NCBI GenBank assembly: GCA_021821195.1
Contig: JAKACT010000002.1
Coordinates: forward strand, 1 to 64,000
Direction of reading: 5' to 3'
DNA from: Pseudomonadota bacterium
Lineage (GTDB): Bacteria > Pseudomonadota > Gammaproteobacteria > Xanthomonadales > Xanthomonadaceae
Length of the DNA stretch: 64,000 nt
Made by a program: the position numbers and the translations under genes. Below the pieces are notes generated by a model. The model had not been told where the DNA came from. It ran no database searches and saw only the letters and a program-made list of their open reading frames with translations. Of the stretch, positions 17,819 to 26,379 are shown piece after piece; position 1 is the first letter of the stretch; every line of letters begins with the position of its first letter.

Positions 17819-18253
17819 TCAGCGGCCCTTGACCAGCGGCAGATCGGCGGCCTGCCAGGCCTGGATGCCGCCTTCCAGCACGCTGACATGGGCGAAACCG
17901 GCCTTGCGCAGGCGCTTGGCGGCGCCGCTGGCGGTCTGGCCGACCCGGCACACCAGCACCACCGGCAGCGCCTTGGCGGCGGCCAGCTGCTTGTGTTCGG
18001 GATCGAACTGGCTGGGCTGGACGTTCTTCGAGCCGGCGATATGGCCCTTTTCGAATTCGCCGGGGGAACGCAGGTCCACCACCAGCGCGTTGTCACGGTT
18101 GATCAGGCCGGTCAGCTGGGCCGGGCCGACCCGGCGCACGCCGCCCAGCAGGTTGGCGACCTCGTTGCCGATGAGCGCGATGGTGATGCCGGCCAGGGCC
18201 AGCGAAAGCATGGGGTGGCGGCCGGCGAAGGCGGCCAGTTCGGCGAAGGTCAC
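17819..18253 (-). CDS. Membrane-anchored rhodanese-like protein
   Basis: The protein has 144 residues. One transmembrane helix (about 12-37) is followed by a single rhodanese domain with LVVDLRSPGEFEKGHIAGSKNV and the active-site loop VCRVGQTASG, Cys102 being the likely persulfide carrier. C-terminal VLEGGIQAWQAADLPL is typical of the fold. Single-domain membrane rhodaneses next to secB are common in gammaproteobacteria, often with a glutaredoxin gene that is absent here. The physiological sulfur acceptor is unknown. Confidence 0.88.
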   Translation of the reverse strand: MTFAELAAFAGRHPMLSLALAGITIALIGNEVANLLGGVRRVGPAQLTGLINRDNALVVDLRSPGEFEKGHIAGSKNVQPSQFDPEHKQLAAAKALPVVLVCRVGQTASGAAKRLRKAGFAHVSVLEGGIQAWQAADLPLVKGR

Positions 18254-18302
18254 GGCATCGACCGGTCAAGACGGGGCGGCAATTGTAGCCGCAGCGCGCG
18301 CC

Positions 18303-18719
18303 TCATTCGCCCCACAGGTCCGGCAGGCCGCTGACCAGCCACCAGCTGCGCGACGGCTCGTCGTAGCGCCAGCGTTCGCGGTAGCGCACGGTGCGTTCGG
18401 CCAGGGTGTTGCGGTTGATCACGCCGATCTCGATGTCGCGCACCACCTCGCCATTGCCCAGCGTGGTACCGCCGCTGTCGCGGTAGGAGGAGATCTGCAC
18501 CTGCTTGTAGCGGGAGAAATCGACGTCGGTGAGCGGGTGTTCCCTGCGTACCTTGGGATCGACCAAGTTCCACGCGCCTTCGAAATCGCCCCAGCGGATC
18601 GCCGCCGAATAGCTGTACTGCGCTTCGTCCAGCGCGCTGCCCTTGCTGGCGGACTTGGGACAACCGGCCAGCAGGGCCAGGCAGCACAGCAGCAGGCAGC
18701 GCAGCAGCAGTCGTTGCAT
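18303..18719 (-). CDS. Conserved hypothetical lipoprotein
   Basis: The protein has 138 residues. A signal peptide of Leu and Cys residues ends in the lipobox LLAGC (Cys20). The mature part (DEAQYSYSAAIRWGDFEGAWNLVDP ... RYRERWRYDEPSRSWWLVSGLPDLW) resembles the NTF2-like cone fold of small proteobacterial lipoproteins, with a Trp-rich C-terminal strand. No enzymatic residues are evident. It stands alone between a rhodanese and a thioesterase-like gene, 49 bp from the former. Function unknown. Confidence 0.7.
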   Translation of the reverse strand: MQRLLLRCLLLCCLALLAGCPKSASKGSALDEAQYSYSAAIRWGDFEGAWNLVDPKVRREHPLTDVDFSRYKQVQISSYRDSGGTTLGNGEVVRDIEIGVINRNTLAERTVRYRERWRYDEPSRSWWLVSGLPDLWGE

Positions 18720-18785
18720 CGGGGTTCTCCAGCGGGGGACGACGCATCCTAACCGCTCGCGGGCGACTTCCCCGCTGTCGCGCCG

Positions 18786-19256
18786 TCAGGCCTTGCCGAT
18801 CGCCACGTAGCGGCCGGTGTAGGTCGCCGCCACGCCACCTTCGGCCAGCAGCGTCCTGGCCTGCAGCCGGATGCTGGCGCGTCCCTGCCGGCGCAGCGTG
18901 TCCACCAGCGCGGCGTGCTCCACCGCGTCGTCGAACGCCGCTTCCACCATGATGTCCTCGAACACAGGCTTGAGGTAGCGCACCCGGCTGTCGGCCACGA
19001 ACACGTCGGCATGCAGGCCGGCGGTTTCCAGCTCCATCGACACCAGCCCCCACGCAGCGATGGTCATCAGCGACGACAGGCTGCCGCCGAACGCGCAGTG
19101 CTTGTCGTTGACGTTGGCGGCCAGCGGCGCGCGCAGGCGCAGCACGCCATCGTGCCAGTCCAGCACCTGCGGCTGCATGGCGGCCACCGGCGGCATGCCG
19201 GCGAAGTGCCGGGCCAGCGCGTCCAGCGCGGAAACGGGTGTATCGGTTGCATCCAT
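18786..19256 (-). CDS. Hotdog-fold protein of the YiiD/thioesterase type
   Basis: The protein has 156 residues with the start at MDATDTPVSALD. NVNDKHCAFGGSLSSLMTIAAWGLV is the central helix of a hotdog fold with the conserved N/H-x-x-FGGS pattern, and VADSRVRYLKPV and ASIRLQARTLLAEGGVAATYTGRYVAI are the following strands. The pattern matches the C-terminal thioesterase domain of YiiD (FabD2-like). It probably hydrolyses or binds an acyl-CoA or acyl-ACP, but the substrate is unknown. The gene is divergent from hemD with 45 bp between starts. Confidence 0.78.
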   Translation of the reverse strand: MDATDTPVSALDALARHFAGMPPVAAMQPQVLDWHDGVLRLRAPLAANVNDKHCAFGGSLSSLMTIAAWGLVSMELETAGLHADVFVADSRVRYLKPVFEDIMVEAAFDDAVEHAALVDTLRRQGRASIRLQARTLLAEGGVAATYTGRYVAIGKA

Positions 19257-19301
19257 GCGCGAAGCCTGACGCAATCGTCGACGCCATGCCAAGCTGTAGG
19301 C

Positions 19302-20081
19302 ATGCCGCGCCTTACTGATCAAGCACTTCCGCTTCAACACTGGACCGTACTGTCGCTGCGACCGCGCGGACAGCACGCCGGCCTGCGCACTGCGGCAACG
19401 CGATCCGGCGCGCGCTTGTTGGCGCTATCGCCGATCGCCATCGACATCCTCGACGACAGCGACGCGCGGCGCTCCCTGGCCGTCGCGCTGGCCTCCGACA
19501 TCGTCCTGTTCACCAGCCCGAACGCAGTGCGCGCGTCGGCGGCACTGGCACCGCTGCACGCACGCCGCGGCCAGCATTGGATGGCGGTCGGCGCCGGCAC
19601 CCGCCGCGCGTTGGCGCGCCGTGGGATCGACGCGGTGGCGCCGGTGCGGATGGACAGCGAAGGCCTGCTGGGCCTGCCGCAGCTGGCGAATGTGCAGGGC
19701 AGGCGCATCGGCCTGGTCACCGCGCCCGGCGGCCGCGGCGTGCTGGCGCCGTCGCTGGCGGCACGCGGCGCGACGGTGCTGCGCGCGAACGTGTATGCGC
19801 GCCGCACCGTCACCCTGTCGCCGGCCCGGTGCGCCGCGCTAGGAGAAGCGCTGCGCGATCCCGACCGGGTGCTGCTGGCACTGAGCAGCGGCGAAGCGCT
19901 GGACGCGCTGCTGGCGCAGGCCCCGCCACGGAACCTGCACAAGGTCGCGGTGGTGGCGGCCAGCGCCCGTTTGGCCGAAGCGGCGCGTGCCGCCGGCTTC
20001 ACCCGCGTCGCGCAGGCCAGCGACGCGCGCCCGGCCGCGCTGCTGCGTGCAGCCGCCGACGCCTTCGCCCGGCACGATTAA
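19302..20081 (+). CDS. hemD: Uroporphyrinogen-III synthase
   Basis: The protein has 259 residues. HemD sequences diverge strongly, so the call rests on fold and context: WTVLSLRPRGQHAGLRTAA at the N terminus, FTSPNAVRASAAL (the conserved F-x-S-x-N-A motif), AVGAGTRRALARRG and LVTAPGGRGVLAPSLAARGATV are family segments, and LALSSGEALDALL mirrors the second substrate lobe. It cyclises hydroxymethylbilane with inversion of ring D. Unlike most relatives the gene lacks hemC upstream here, but is followed by hemX and hemY, the usual order hemD-hemX-hemY. Confidence 0.88.
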   Translation: MPRLTDQALPLQHWTVLSLRPRGQHAGLRTAATRSGARLLALSPIAIDILDDSDARRSLAVALASDIVLFTSPNAVRASAALAPLHARRGQHWMAVGAGTRRALARRGIDAVAPVRMDSEGLLGLPQLANVQGRRIGLVTAPGGRGVLAPSLAARGATVLRANVYARRTVTLSPARCAALGEALRDPDRVLLALSSGEALDALLAQAPPRNLHKVAVVAASARLAEAARAAGFTRVAQASDARPAALLRAAADAFARHD

Positions 20082-20091
20082 CATCCCCGCC

Positions 20092-21069
20092 GTGGACACA
20101 CCCGACACCCCCGCCCCCACTTCGCCCGCGCACCGCTCGCGCGCCGGCGGCCTGTTGCTGTTGGCACTGCTGCTGATCGCGCTAGCCACTGCCGGCGCGC
20201 TGGGCTGGCGCCAGTGGCAGGCGCTGCAAGCGCAGGAGCGGGCCCGCAGCCAGCAGCAGCGCGACGCGCTGGACGCGCGCATCGACAGCTTGCGGCAGGC
20301 GCAGCGCGCGCAATCGCAGCGGCTACAGCAGGCCGAGGCCACCAACCGGGTGCTGCGTGACGAATTGCTGGGCCTGGGCCAGCGCGCGGCGGCCATCGAA
20401 GACAGCGTGTCGCGGCTGGCCGATGCCGACCGCCACGGCGCGCTGGCGCTGCGGCTGGACCAGGTCGAACTGCTGCTGTCGATCGGCCAGCAGCGCCTGC
20501 AGCTGGACGGCGACCTCGACGGCGCGCGGCGCGCGCTGGCGCTGGCGGCCCCGCTGCTGGCCGCGGTGGATGATCCCACCTGGCTCAATCTCAAGCAGAC
20601 GCTGGCGCAGGAACAGGCCGCGCTGGCAGCGCTGGGCCCGGACCCTCGCACCACTGCGGAATCACTGCTCGAACGACTGGTTGCGGATATCCCGCTGGAA
20701 CAGGTCGCCATCACCGACGCCAAGCCATCGCAAGCCGCGCCGTGGTACGCACGCCTGCTGGACCGCATCGTGCGCGTGCAGCCCACCGCCAGCGCCGGCC
20801 TGCGCGACCGCGCCGATCGCGAGGCCGCATTGGCCGCGCTGCAGCTGGAAGCCGCGCTGGCGCGCACGGCCATCGCCCGCCGCGACGATGCCGGCCTACG
20901 GCAGGCCCTCGTCCGCATCGACGGCTGGCTGCAGCGCCTGCTGGCCGGCTCGCCGCAGCTGGCGCAGCGCCAACGCTTGGCCGCACGGCTGCGCGCCACC
21001 ACCCTGCACCCAGCCGCGCCGCTGTCCGGCAGCACGCTGGCGCAGCTGCGCGCGCAGCGCGACAGTTGA
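20092..21069 (+). CDS. hemX: HemX-like membrane protein
   Basis: The protein has 325 residues when started at the GTG ten bases after the hemD stop; no ATG fits better. A short cytoplasmic tail is followed by one transmembrane helix (about 17-38) and a periplasmic coiled coil rich in Gln, Ala and Arg (RSQQQRDALDARIDSLRQAQRAQS). A helical domain with TWLNLKQTLAQEQAALAALG and ARLLDRIVRV follows. This is the organisation of HemX, a conserved partner of HemD and HemY in proteobacteria. No methyltransferase domain is present, so database names of that kind would be wrong. Confidence 0.82.
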   Translation: MDTPDTPAPTSPAHRSRAGGLLLLALLLIALATAGALGWRQWQALQAQERARSQQQRDALDARIDSLRQAQRAQSQRLQQAEATNRVLRDELLGLGQRAAAIEDSVSRLADADRHGALALRLDQVELLLSIGQQRLQLDGDLDGARRALALAAPLLAAVDDPTWLNLKQTLAQEQAALAALGPDPRTTAESLLERLVADIPLEQVAITDAKPSQAAPWYARLLDRIVRVQPTASAGLRDRADREAALAALQLEAALARTAIARRDDAGLRQALVRIDGWLQRLLAGSPQLAQRQRLAARLRATTLHPAAPLSGSTLAQLRAQRDS

Positions 21070-21214
21070 ACCGCAGGTCGCTGCGCCGCCCCACGCGCGC
21101 CGTGGACATCGGCTTCCACCTCGCTGCGTACACTGGCTTCCACCCCGCCGACGCGACCACGCCCTGCGTTCGCCGACGCACGCATGACGCCCTGCCCATA
21201 CGGGAGACTCCGCG

Positions 21215-22462
21215 ATGAACCTGTTCCGCAACGTGCTGGCCTGGCTGCTGCTGGCGGTGCTGGGCGCCGTGCTGGTGCAGTTCCTGCTGCAGGATCCTGG
21301 CTACCTGCTGGTGCGCTACCGCGGCACCGACTACAGCACCACGCTGGCGGTGGGCATCGGCCTGCTGCTGGCGGGACTGTTCGCGCTGGCATTGCTATGG
21401 ACGTTGTTGCGGCTGCCGTTCCGGCTGTGGAACCGGCGCCGCAGGCGGCGCGCGCAGGCGCAGCTGACCGACGGGCTGGCGGCGTTCGAGCGCGGCGACT
21501 ACCTGCGCGCCGGGCAGCTGCTGCGGCAGGCCATGGACGACCCCGCGGTGGAAGCCGTGGCCCGCACGCAGGCGGCGCGCGCTGCCTTCGCACGCGGCGA
21601 CGATGCAGCAGGCGAAGCACTGCTGGAGGGGTTCGAGCATCGGCACGCCGGCATCCGCGCGGCGGTGCAGGCCGAACGCGCGCTGGCCCGGCACCAGCCG
21701 GAAGCCGCGCTGCACGCGCTCGATGCCGCGCCGGCGCAACCGCTGCCACCGCGCGGCCTGTGGCTGCGCGCGCAGGCGCTGGTGGCCAGCGGCCGCAGCG
21801 CCGAGGCCTACGGCCTGCTTGGCGCGCTGCGCCAGCAGCAGGCGCTGCCGGCAGCCGAGGTCGAGGCAGTCCCGGCGCGCTGGGCGGCGCAGGCGCTGCG
21901 CGAAGCCGACGACGGCAACGCCGTCGCCGCGCAGTGGGATGCGCTGCCGCCGGCACTGCGCAGCCATCCCGACATGGCGACCGCCTATGCCGGCCGCGCC
22001 GCCGCGCTGGGCTGGCACGAGGCGGCCACGGCGAGCATCGAACAGGCGCTGGATGCCGATTGGGACGAGGCGCTGGCCGCGCTGTACGGCCAGCTCGACG
22101 TCGACCGCCTCGAACATCGCCGTGCACGGCTGGAGCGCTGGCTGCAGGCGCGCCCGGCCAGTCCGGCGCTGCTGCTTGCCAGCGCCCGCATCGACCAGCG
22201 GCAGGGCCGCTGGCTGGCGGCCGAGGACGCGCTGGATCGCGCGCTGGCGGCAGGCGCCGGCGCGCCGGCATGGGAAGCGCTGGGCGATGGCGCCGCGCAG
22301 CTGGGCGACCACGTCCGCGCGCAGCGCTGCTATGCCAATGCGCTGCGCGGCCAGCGCGGCGATGCCGCGGTGGAACCCACGGACGCGGCGCCCCCTGCAC
22401 GGCCGGCGGACGCGCAAGTCGAAACGCGCGATCCCTACGGCCTGCCGCGCCTGGCCGAATGA
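21215..22462 (+). CDS. hemY: HemY-type TPR membrane protein of the heme locus
   Basis: The protein has 415 residues. Two transmembrane helices (about 5-26 and 45-66) enclose the conserved loop DPGYLLVRYRGTDYSTTL, a HemY_N signature. An Arg-rich stretch and a long array of TPR-like helical repeats (GLAAFERGDYLRAGQLLRQA, LERWLQARPASPALLLASARI, WEALGDGAAQLGDHVRAQRC) follow. It is an inner-membrane protein linked to heme synthesis by gene context and not the oxidase also named HemY. The 145-bp gap after hemX (21070-21214) contains no gene and no strong hairpin. The last 30 residues are Pro/Ala-rich. Confidence 0.88.
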   Translation: MNLFRNVLAWLLLAVLGAVLVQFLLQDPGYLLVRYRGTDYSTTLAVGIGLLLAGLFALALLWTLLRLPFRLWNRRRRRRAQAQLTDGLAAFERGDYLRAGQLLRQAMDDPAVEAVARTQAARAAFARGDDAAGEALLEGFEHRHAGIRAAVQAERALARHQPEAALHALDAAPAQPLPPRGLWLRAQALVASGRSAEAYGLLGALRQQQALPAAEVEAVPARWAAQALREADDGNAVAAQWDALPPALRSHPDMATAYAGRAAALGWHEAATASIEQALDADWDEALAALYGQLDVDRLEHRRARLERWLQARPASPALLLASARIDQRQGRWLAAEDALDRALAAGAGAPAWEALGDGAAQLGDHVRAQRCYANALRGQRGDAAVEPTDAAPPARPADAQVETRDPYGLPRLAE

Positions 22463-22565
22463 CCCGCGCGCCGCAACGCGCCGGTGGAGCCGGCGCTGTT
22501 CGGCGAAAATGGCGGCCCTCCGGGCCCACGCGGGCAACGGCCCTTTCCCCCTGCGGACGCCTCCC

Positions 22566-23411
22566 ATGATCCTTGTCCTGCTGGCCGCGCTGTGCAGCGT
22601 GCTGGTTTCCGTGCTGCTCAAGCTGGCCCGGCGGTTCGATGTCGACGTCGGCCAGGCGGTGGCGTGGAACTACGTCGCCACCACCGCGCTGACCTTGGCG
22701 GTGCTGCAGCCGGCGCTGCCCCCGCTGCAGCAGGTGGACACGCCGTGGCTGACCCTGGCCGCGCTGGGCCTGCTGCTGCCGACCATCTTCCTGGCGCTGG
22801 CGGCCTCCGTGCGCCACGCCGGGATCGTACGCAGCGATGCCGCCCAGCGGCTGTCGTTGCTGATCCCGCTGCTGGCCGCATTCACCCTGTTCGGCGAATC
22901 CCTCGCGCCGCTCAAGCTGGCCGGCTGCGCGCTGGGCCTGCTGGCGCTGGCAGCGATGGTCTGGCGCGACGGGCGCGATGCCGGCGGCAACGGCGGCGCG
23001 CGCTGGGGCTGGCCGCTGGCGGTGTTCGCCGGCTTCGGCCTGATCGACGTCCTGTTCAAGCGCGTGGCCGCGGGCGGCCTGCCGCTGGGCAGCGCGCTGC
23101 TGGCGGTGTTCGCGCTGGCGCTGCTGGTGGCCTTCGCCATCCAGCTGGCGCGGCGGGCGCGCTTCGCCCTGCGCAGCGCCCTAGGCGGGCTGCTGCTGGG
23201 CGCCGTCAACTTCGCCAACATCCTGTTCTACCTGCGCGCCCATCGCACGCTGCCGGACAGCCCGTCGCTGGTGTTCGCCAGCATGAACCTCGGCGTGGTG
23301 GCGCTCGGCGCGGTCGCCGGCGTCGTGCTGTTCCGCGAGCGCCTCGGCCGGATCAACGCCGCCGGCCTGCTGCTGGCGCTGGTGGCGATCGCGTTGCTGG
23401 CGCTGGGCTGA
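22566..23411 (+). CDS. EamA/DMT-superfamily membrane transporter
   Basis: The protein has 281 residues with about ten hydrophobic helices in two EamA repeats (residues 1-130 and 145-281). The first repeat ends with LAPLKLAGCALGLLALAAMVW, the second with ERLGRINAAGLLLALVAIALLALG. These are the typical final-helix motifs of drug/metabolite transporters. Direction and substrate cannot be inferred. It follows hemY after 103 bp and is convergent with the kinase gene, with only 20 bp between the stops. The start ATG begins the first helix and is the only reasonable choice. Confidence 0.85.
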   Translation: MILVLLAALCSVLVSVLLKLARRFDVDVGQAVAWNYVATTALTLAVLQPALPPLQQVDTPWLTLAALGLLLPTIFLALAASVRHAGIVRSDAAQRLSLLIPLLAAFTLFGESLAPLKLAGCALGLLALAAMVWRDGRDAGGNGGARWGWPLAVFAGFGLIDVLFKRVAAGGLPLGSALLAVFALALLVAFAIQLARRARFALRSALGGLLLGAVNFANILFYLRAHRTLPDSPSLVFASMNLGVVALGAVAGVVLFRERLGRINAAGLLLALVAIALLALG

Positions 23412-23431
23412 GCGGCGCGGCTTTTTGCGCC

Positions 23432-26197
23432 TCAGGGCAGCCGGGGCTTCAGCATTGCCCGCAGACGCGCCAACTCCGAAGCCTCTTCCGTCCCCAGCCC
23501 GGCCAAGGCCTCCACTGCCACCGCCAGCAACTTCCTGCCCGCATCGGGCTGCCCGCGCTCGATCATGAGTTCGCCGCGCAGCGCGTCCAGGCGCTGCTGC
23601 CAGCCGGGAGTCGAATCGCCTGCCGTCAGCAATTCCGCCTTGAGGCCATCCAGCTCGCGCCACGCCTCGTCGAAGCGGCGCATTTGCACCAGCATGGTCG
23701 CCAACTCATAGCGGAAGACCTGTGCATGGACGTTCTGGTCGCCATCGTCCTGTCCCCGTAGGGTGGAGATCGCCTCGCGAATCAATGTCACTGCCCGATC
23801 CCGATCCCCGCAGTCGAATTCCATGCTTGCGAGATTGCCGGTCTCGACGATCGTCGCCTGCTTCCCCGCACCGAAGTGCTCACGCATGCCTGCAACGACC
23901 CGGCGCATGATGGCGAGCCCTTTCTTGCAATCACCGGCACGGTCGTGGATGTTGGCGACGGTCGAGAGCTGCACCAGCGTCTGGTACTGGTTCGGCCCCA
24001 TCACTTTTTCGGTGGCGGCCACGGCGGACTCCGCAAGCGGCAGCGCCTCGTTGTAGCGACCCTTGTTGCGCAGCACCCGCGCAAGATTCATGCGTAATGC
24101 CGACAGGTAGGTTTCGCCGATGTACTTGCCTTCGAAATGCGGATTCCCGAGGGTTTCCCGCAACAAGGTTTCCGCCGCGTCCGCCATATCGGAGCGCATC
24201 AGCATGTCGGACAGGTTGATCCGCAGTACCGCGGCCAGCTGGACATCGCTTGGATACAGGACGCGCTGCAGGTGGTCGGCGCGCTTGAGCGCGACCATCG
24301 ATTTTTCGATGTCCTGCTGCTGGGTGTTCACGACCACATGGTCCAGCGCGGAGTCGAACGCCAGCACTCCATCGGCTTGAAGTGCACGACCTGCCTCGGC
24401 ATCGGTCTGCGCGAGCATCCGCTCCGCTTCGTCGAACTTTTGCAGATATGCCAGCGTGCGAATCAAGTCGTATTTCGCCCGCAGGGTCTGCTCGGCAGTC
24501 CCGCCGAATGACCGGGTGTAGTTGGCGACCGCCTTGCGCAGGTGCAACTCGCTGCGCTCGCGGTCGCCCAGCGAGCGCCAGGAGGCGCCCAACGCCGCAT
24601 GCAGGCTCCCCAGCGCGGCCGTATCGCCAGGGAAGCGCTCGTCCACGTGTGCGGAAGCGTGCTCCAGCAGGTCCTTGATGGTCGGTTCTTTCTCGAACGC
24701 GGCGCCGCCGGGATTGACCGCGCGGATCAGGTCGTTGCTGAGGAACTTCACCACGGTTTCCGCGCGACGCGCCTGCTTCTCCGCGACGTCCTTCTGCACT
24801 GCCAGCTGCCCGGCATAGCGCTCGCTCTTCCGCCACATGGCCGCGCTGATCGCAACGCCAGCCATCAGGACCAGCATTGCCGCGACCACCCACGGCCGCC
24901 GCGCGCGCGATCGCGCCAGCCGCTTTTCACCTTCCGCCACCCGCGCCTGCACCGCCAGCTCCAGCACGTGTTTTTTGCGCCGCGCATCCAGGTTGCGGAT
25001 GCGCCCTGCCAGCACGGCGGCAGAGTCCAGGCGGCGGGCCGGATCCCCGTTGGCGGCATCCGCGATGTCCTGGCGTAGCAACGGGTCATCGATGTCCTGT
25101 TCCCATCCCGGCGACAGCGGGCGGCGGAAATCCCCTACCAGCAGCTGATAGAGGGTCACGCCCAGGGCATACACGTCGCTCTTGATGGTGGCGGACTGCC
25201 CAGCCACCACTTCCGGCGCAAGGTAGAGCGGCGTGCCGCTGTCCGGCGAGAGCAGCTGCGTCTGGGTAAGCCCCAGATGGGTGATGCCAAGCTCATCGAG
25301 CATTCCGGAGTCAAGCAGTCGGCTGCTGCCGAAATCGGCCACCCGCAGGCGGACGCCCTCGGCGTCATCCCGCACCAGTAGGTTGGACGGCTTCAAGTCC
25401 TTGTGCAGTACGCCAACGCCATGCGCGGCGGCGACCGCCTCGGCAGCCTGCACGAACAGCGCCAACCGCCGTTCCCGGGGGATGCCATCGATGCGCCCCG
25501 CTTCCGGCCAGCGGTCAAGGCTCGGGCCTGCGTATTCGGATTCGACGAAATAGGGCGCTTCCTCGAAATCCCAATCCAGCACACGAACGTAATCTTCCCG
25601 TTCGCCAAGCGCTTCGCGCAGCAGCCGTGCGATGGTTACCTCGCGCTTCAAACCATGCAGGCCCTTGCCTGCCAGGCTGAACTTGAACACCCGGACCTCA
25701 TGGGTCTTGGCGTGTCGAGCCAGCCAGACCTCGTTGCCTTCGGTCCGCGCCAATGGCGCCTCCAGCCTCCAGTTCGGCCGCCGCGGAACGGCGATGCCTG
25801 CCTCCAGCCTGCTTGCAGTCGGCAAGAACTCCGCCTGCTTGCGCGCCACCGGCACCGAGAGCCGATACCCAACTCGGGGCAAAGTGACCACGATGTCTTG
25901 GGCCTCATCGCCGAGCGCCTTGCGCAGCTTGCCGATGGCATTGGTCAAAACGGCCTCGACCACGATCCGGCCGGCCCAGGCCGAAGCCAGCAGCTCTTCC
26001 TTGGTCACGGCCTCGCCGGCATGCCGCAGCAGGTACTGCAGCACATCCAGTGGTTTGCGCTCCAGTTCGACTTCCCGCCCGGCCACCCGCAGCCGCCAGC
26101 GGCCCTCGTCGAACTCGGCATTGCCAAACGTCCAGACGTACGCCCTCGCCTCACGGCGGGCCTCCATGCCGTCGTCCATCGTCATCCCTTTCCCCAT
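23432..26197 (-). CDS. Winged-helix/Ser-Thr kinase/TM/TPR signalling protein
   Basis: The protein has 921 residues and an uncommon domain order. Residues about 20-115 are an OmpR/PhoB-type winged helix (ERKPLDVLQYLLRHAGEAVTKEELLASAW, PRVGYRLSVPV). Residues about 143-410 form a protein kinase with Lys172 (VFKFS), HKDLKPSN (265-272), DFG (288-290), APE (328-330) and SDVYALGV. The Gly-rich loop is degenerate (ARTEGNEVWLA). One transmembrane helix (434-455) leads to a coiled and TPR-like region of about 460 residues. The design suggests a CadC-like membrane transcription factor with a kinase between DNA-binding and sensory parts. The start is uncertain: Met 1, 5, 7 and 11 are in frame, and 1 or 7 have purine-rich leaders. 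It is divergent from the gene at 26380. Confidence 0.85.
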   Translation of the reverse strand: MGKGMTMDDGMEARREARAYVWTFGNAEFDEGRWRLRVAGREVELERKPLDVLQYLLRHAGEAVTKEELLASAWAGRIVVEAVLTNAIGKLRKALGDEAQDIVVTLPRVGYRLSVPVARKQAEFLPTASRLEAGIAVPRRPNWRLEAPLARTEGNEVWLARHAKTHEVRVFKFSLAGKGLHGLKREVTIARLLREALGEREDYVRVLDWDFEEAPYFVESEYAGPSLDRWPEAGRIDGIPRERRLALFVQAAEAVAAAHGVGVLHKDLKPSNLLVRDDAEGVRLRVADFGSSRLLDSGMLDELGITHLGLTQTQLLSPDSGTPLYLAPEVVAGQSATIKSDVYALGVTLYQLLVGDFRRPLSPGWEQDIDDPLLRQDIADAANGDPARRLDSAAVLAGRIRNLDARRKKHVLELAVQARVAEGEKRLARSRARRPWVVAAMLVLMAGVAISAAMWRKSERYAGQLAVQKDVAEKQARRAETVVKFLSNDLIRAVNPGGAAFEKEPTIKDLLEHASAHVDERFPGDTAALGSLHAALGASWRSLGDRERSELHLRKAVANYTRSFGGTAEQTLRAKYDLIRTLAYLQKFDEAERMLAQTDAEAGRALQADGVLAFDSALDHVVVNTQQQDIEKSMVALKRADHLQRVLYPSDVQLAAVLRINLSDMLMRSDMADAAETLLRETLGNPHFEGKYIGETYLSALRMNLARVLRNKGRYNEALPLAESAVAATEKVMGPNQYQTLVQLSTVANIHDRAGDCKKGLAIMRRVVAGMREHFGAGKQATIVETGNLASMEFDCGDRDRAVTLIREAISTLRGQDDGDQNVHAQVFRYELATMLVQMRRFDEAWRELDGLKAELLTAGDSTPGWQQRLDALRGELMIERGQPDAGRKLLAVAVEALAGLGTEEASELARLRAMLKPRLP

Positions 26198-26295
26198 TAG
26201 AGCATCCCCGGCTCAGCTTAGCCGCTCTGCCGCGACACGGCACGCCGCGAGAATTTCCAATTCAAAAACAATACGTTGCAATCCGTTTGAACTTC

Positions 26296-26326
26296 GTTTG
26301 CCGGCCGTGGGGACAGGTTTGCCGGC
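26296..26326. promoter_or_regulatory. Paired direct repeats in the divergent kinase/envelope-gene promoter
   Basis: GTTTGCCGGC occurs at 26296-26305 and again at 26317-26326, 21 bp apart, or two helical turns. They lie in the 182-bp divergent region 26198-26379, which also holds an AT-rich patch (AATTCAAAAACAATACG, about 26260-26276). PhoB/OmpR-type winged helices bind direct repeats, so this is a plausible site for the DNA-binding domain of the protein encoded at 23432-26197. This is an inference. Confidence 0.35.
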
Positions 26327-26379
26327 TGGCCACCATCGTTCCGGCCAGCGGCACGTCGCCGCGTCACCGGAGGCAACCG

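Noticed and set aside
21070-21214. Possible small gene between hemX and hemY
   Set aside because: The 145 bp contain no start with ribosome site and no stable hairpin; it is probably the hemY leader.
19839-22817. A 992-codon minus-strand open frame across hemD-hemX-hemY
   Set aside because: It lies antisense to three genes with clear heme-locus motifs and its product is low-complexity Arg/Ala/Pro.
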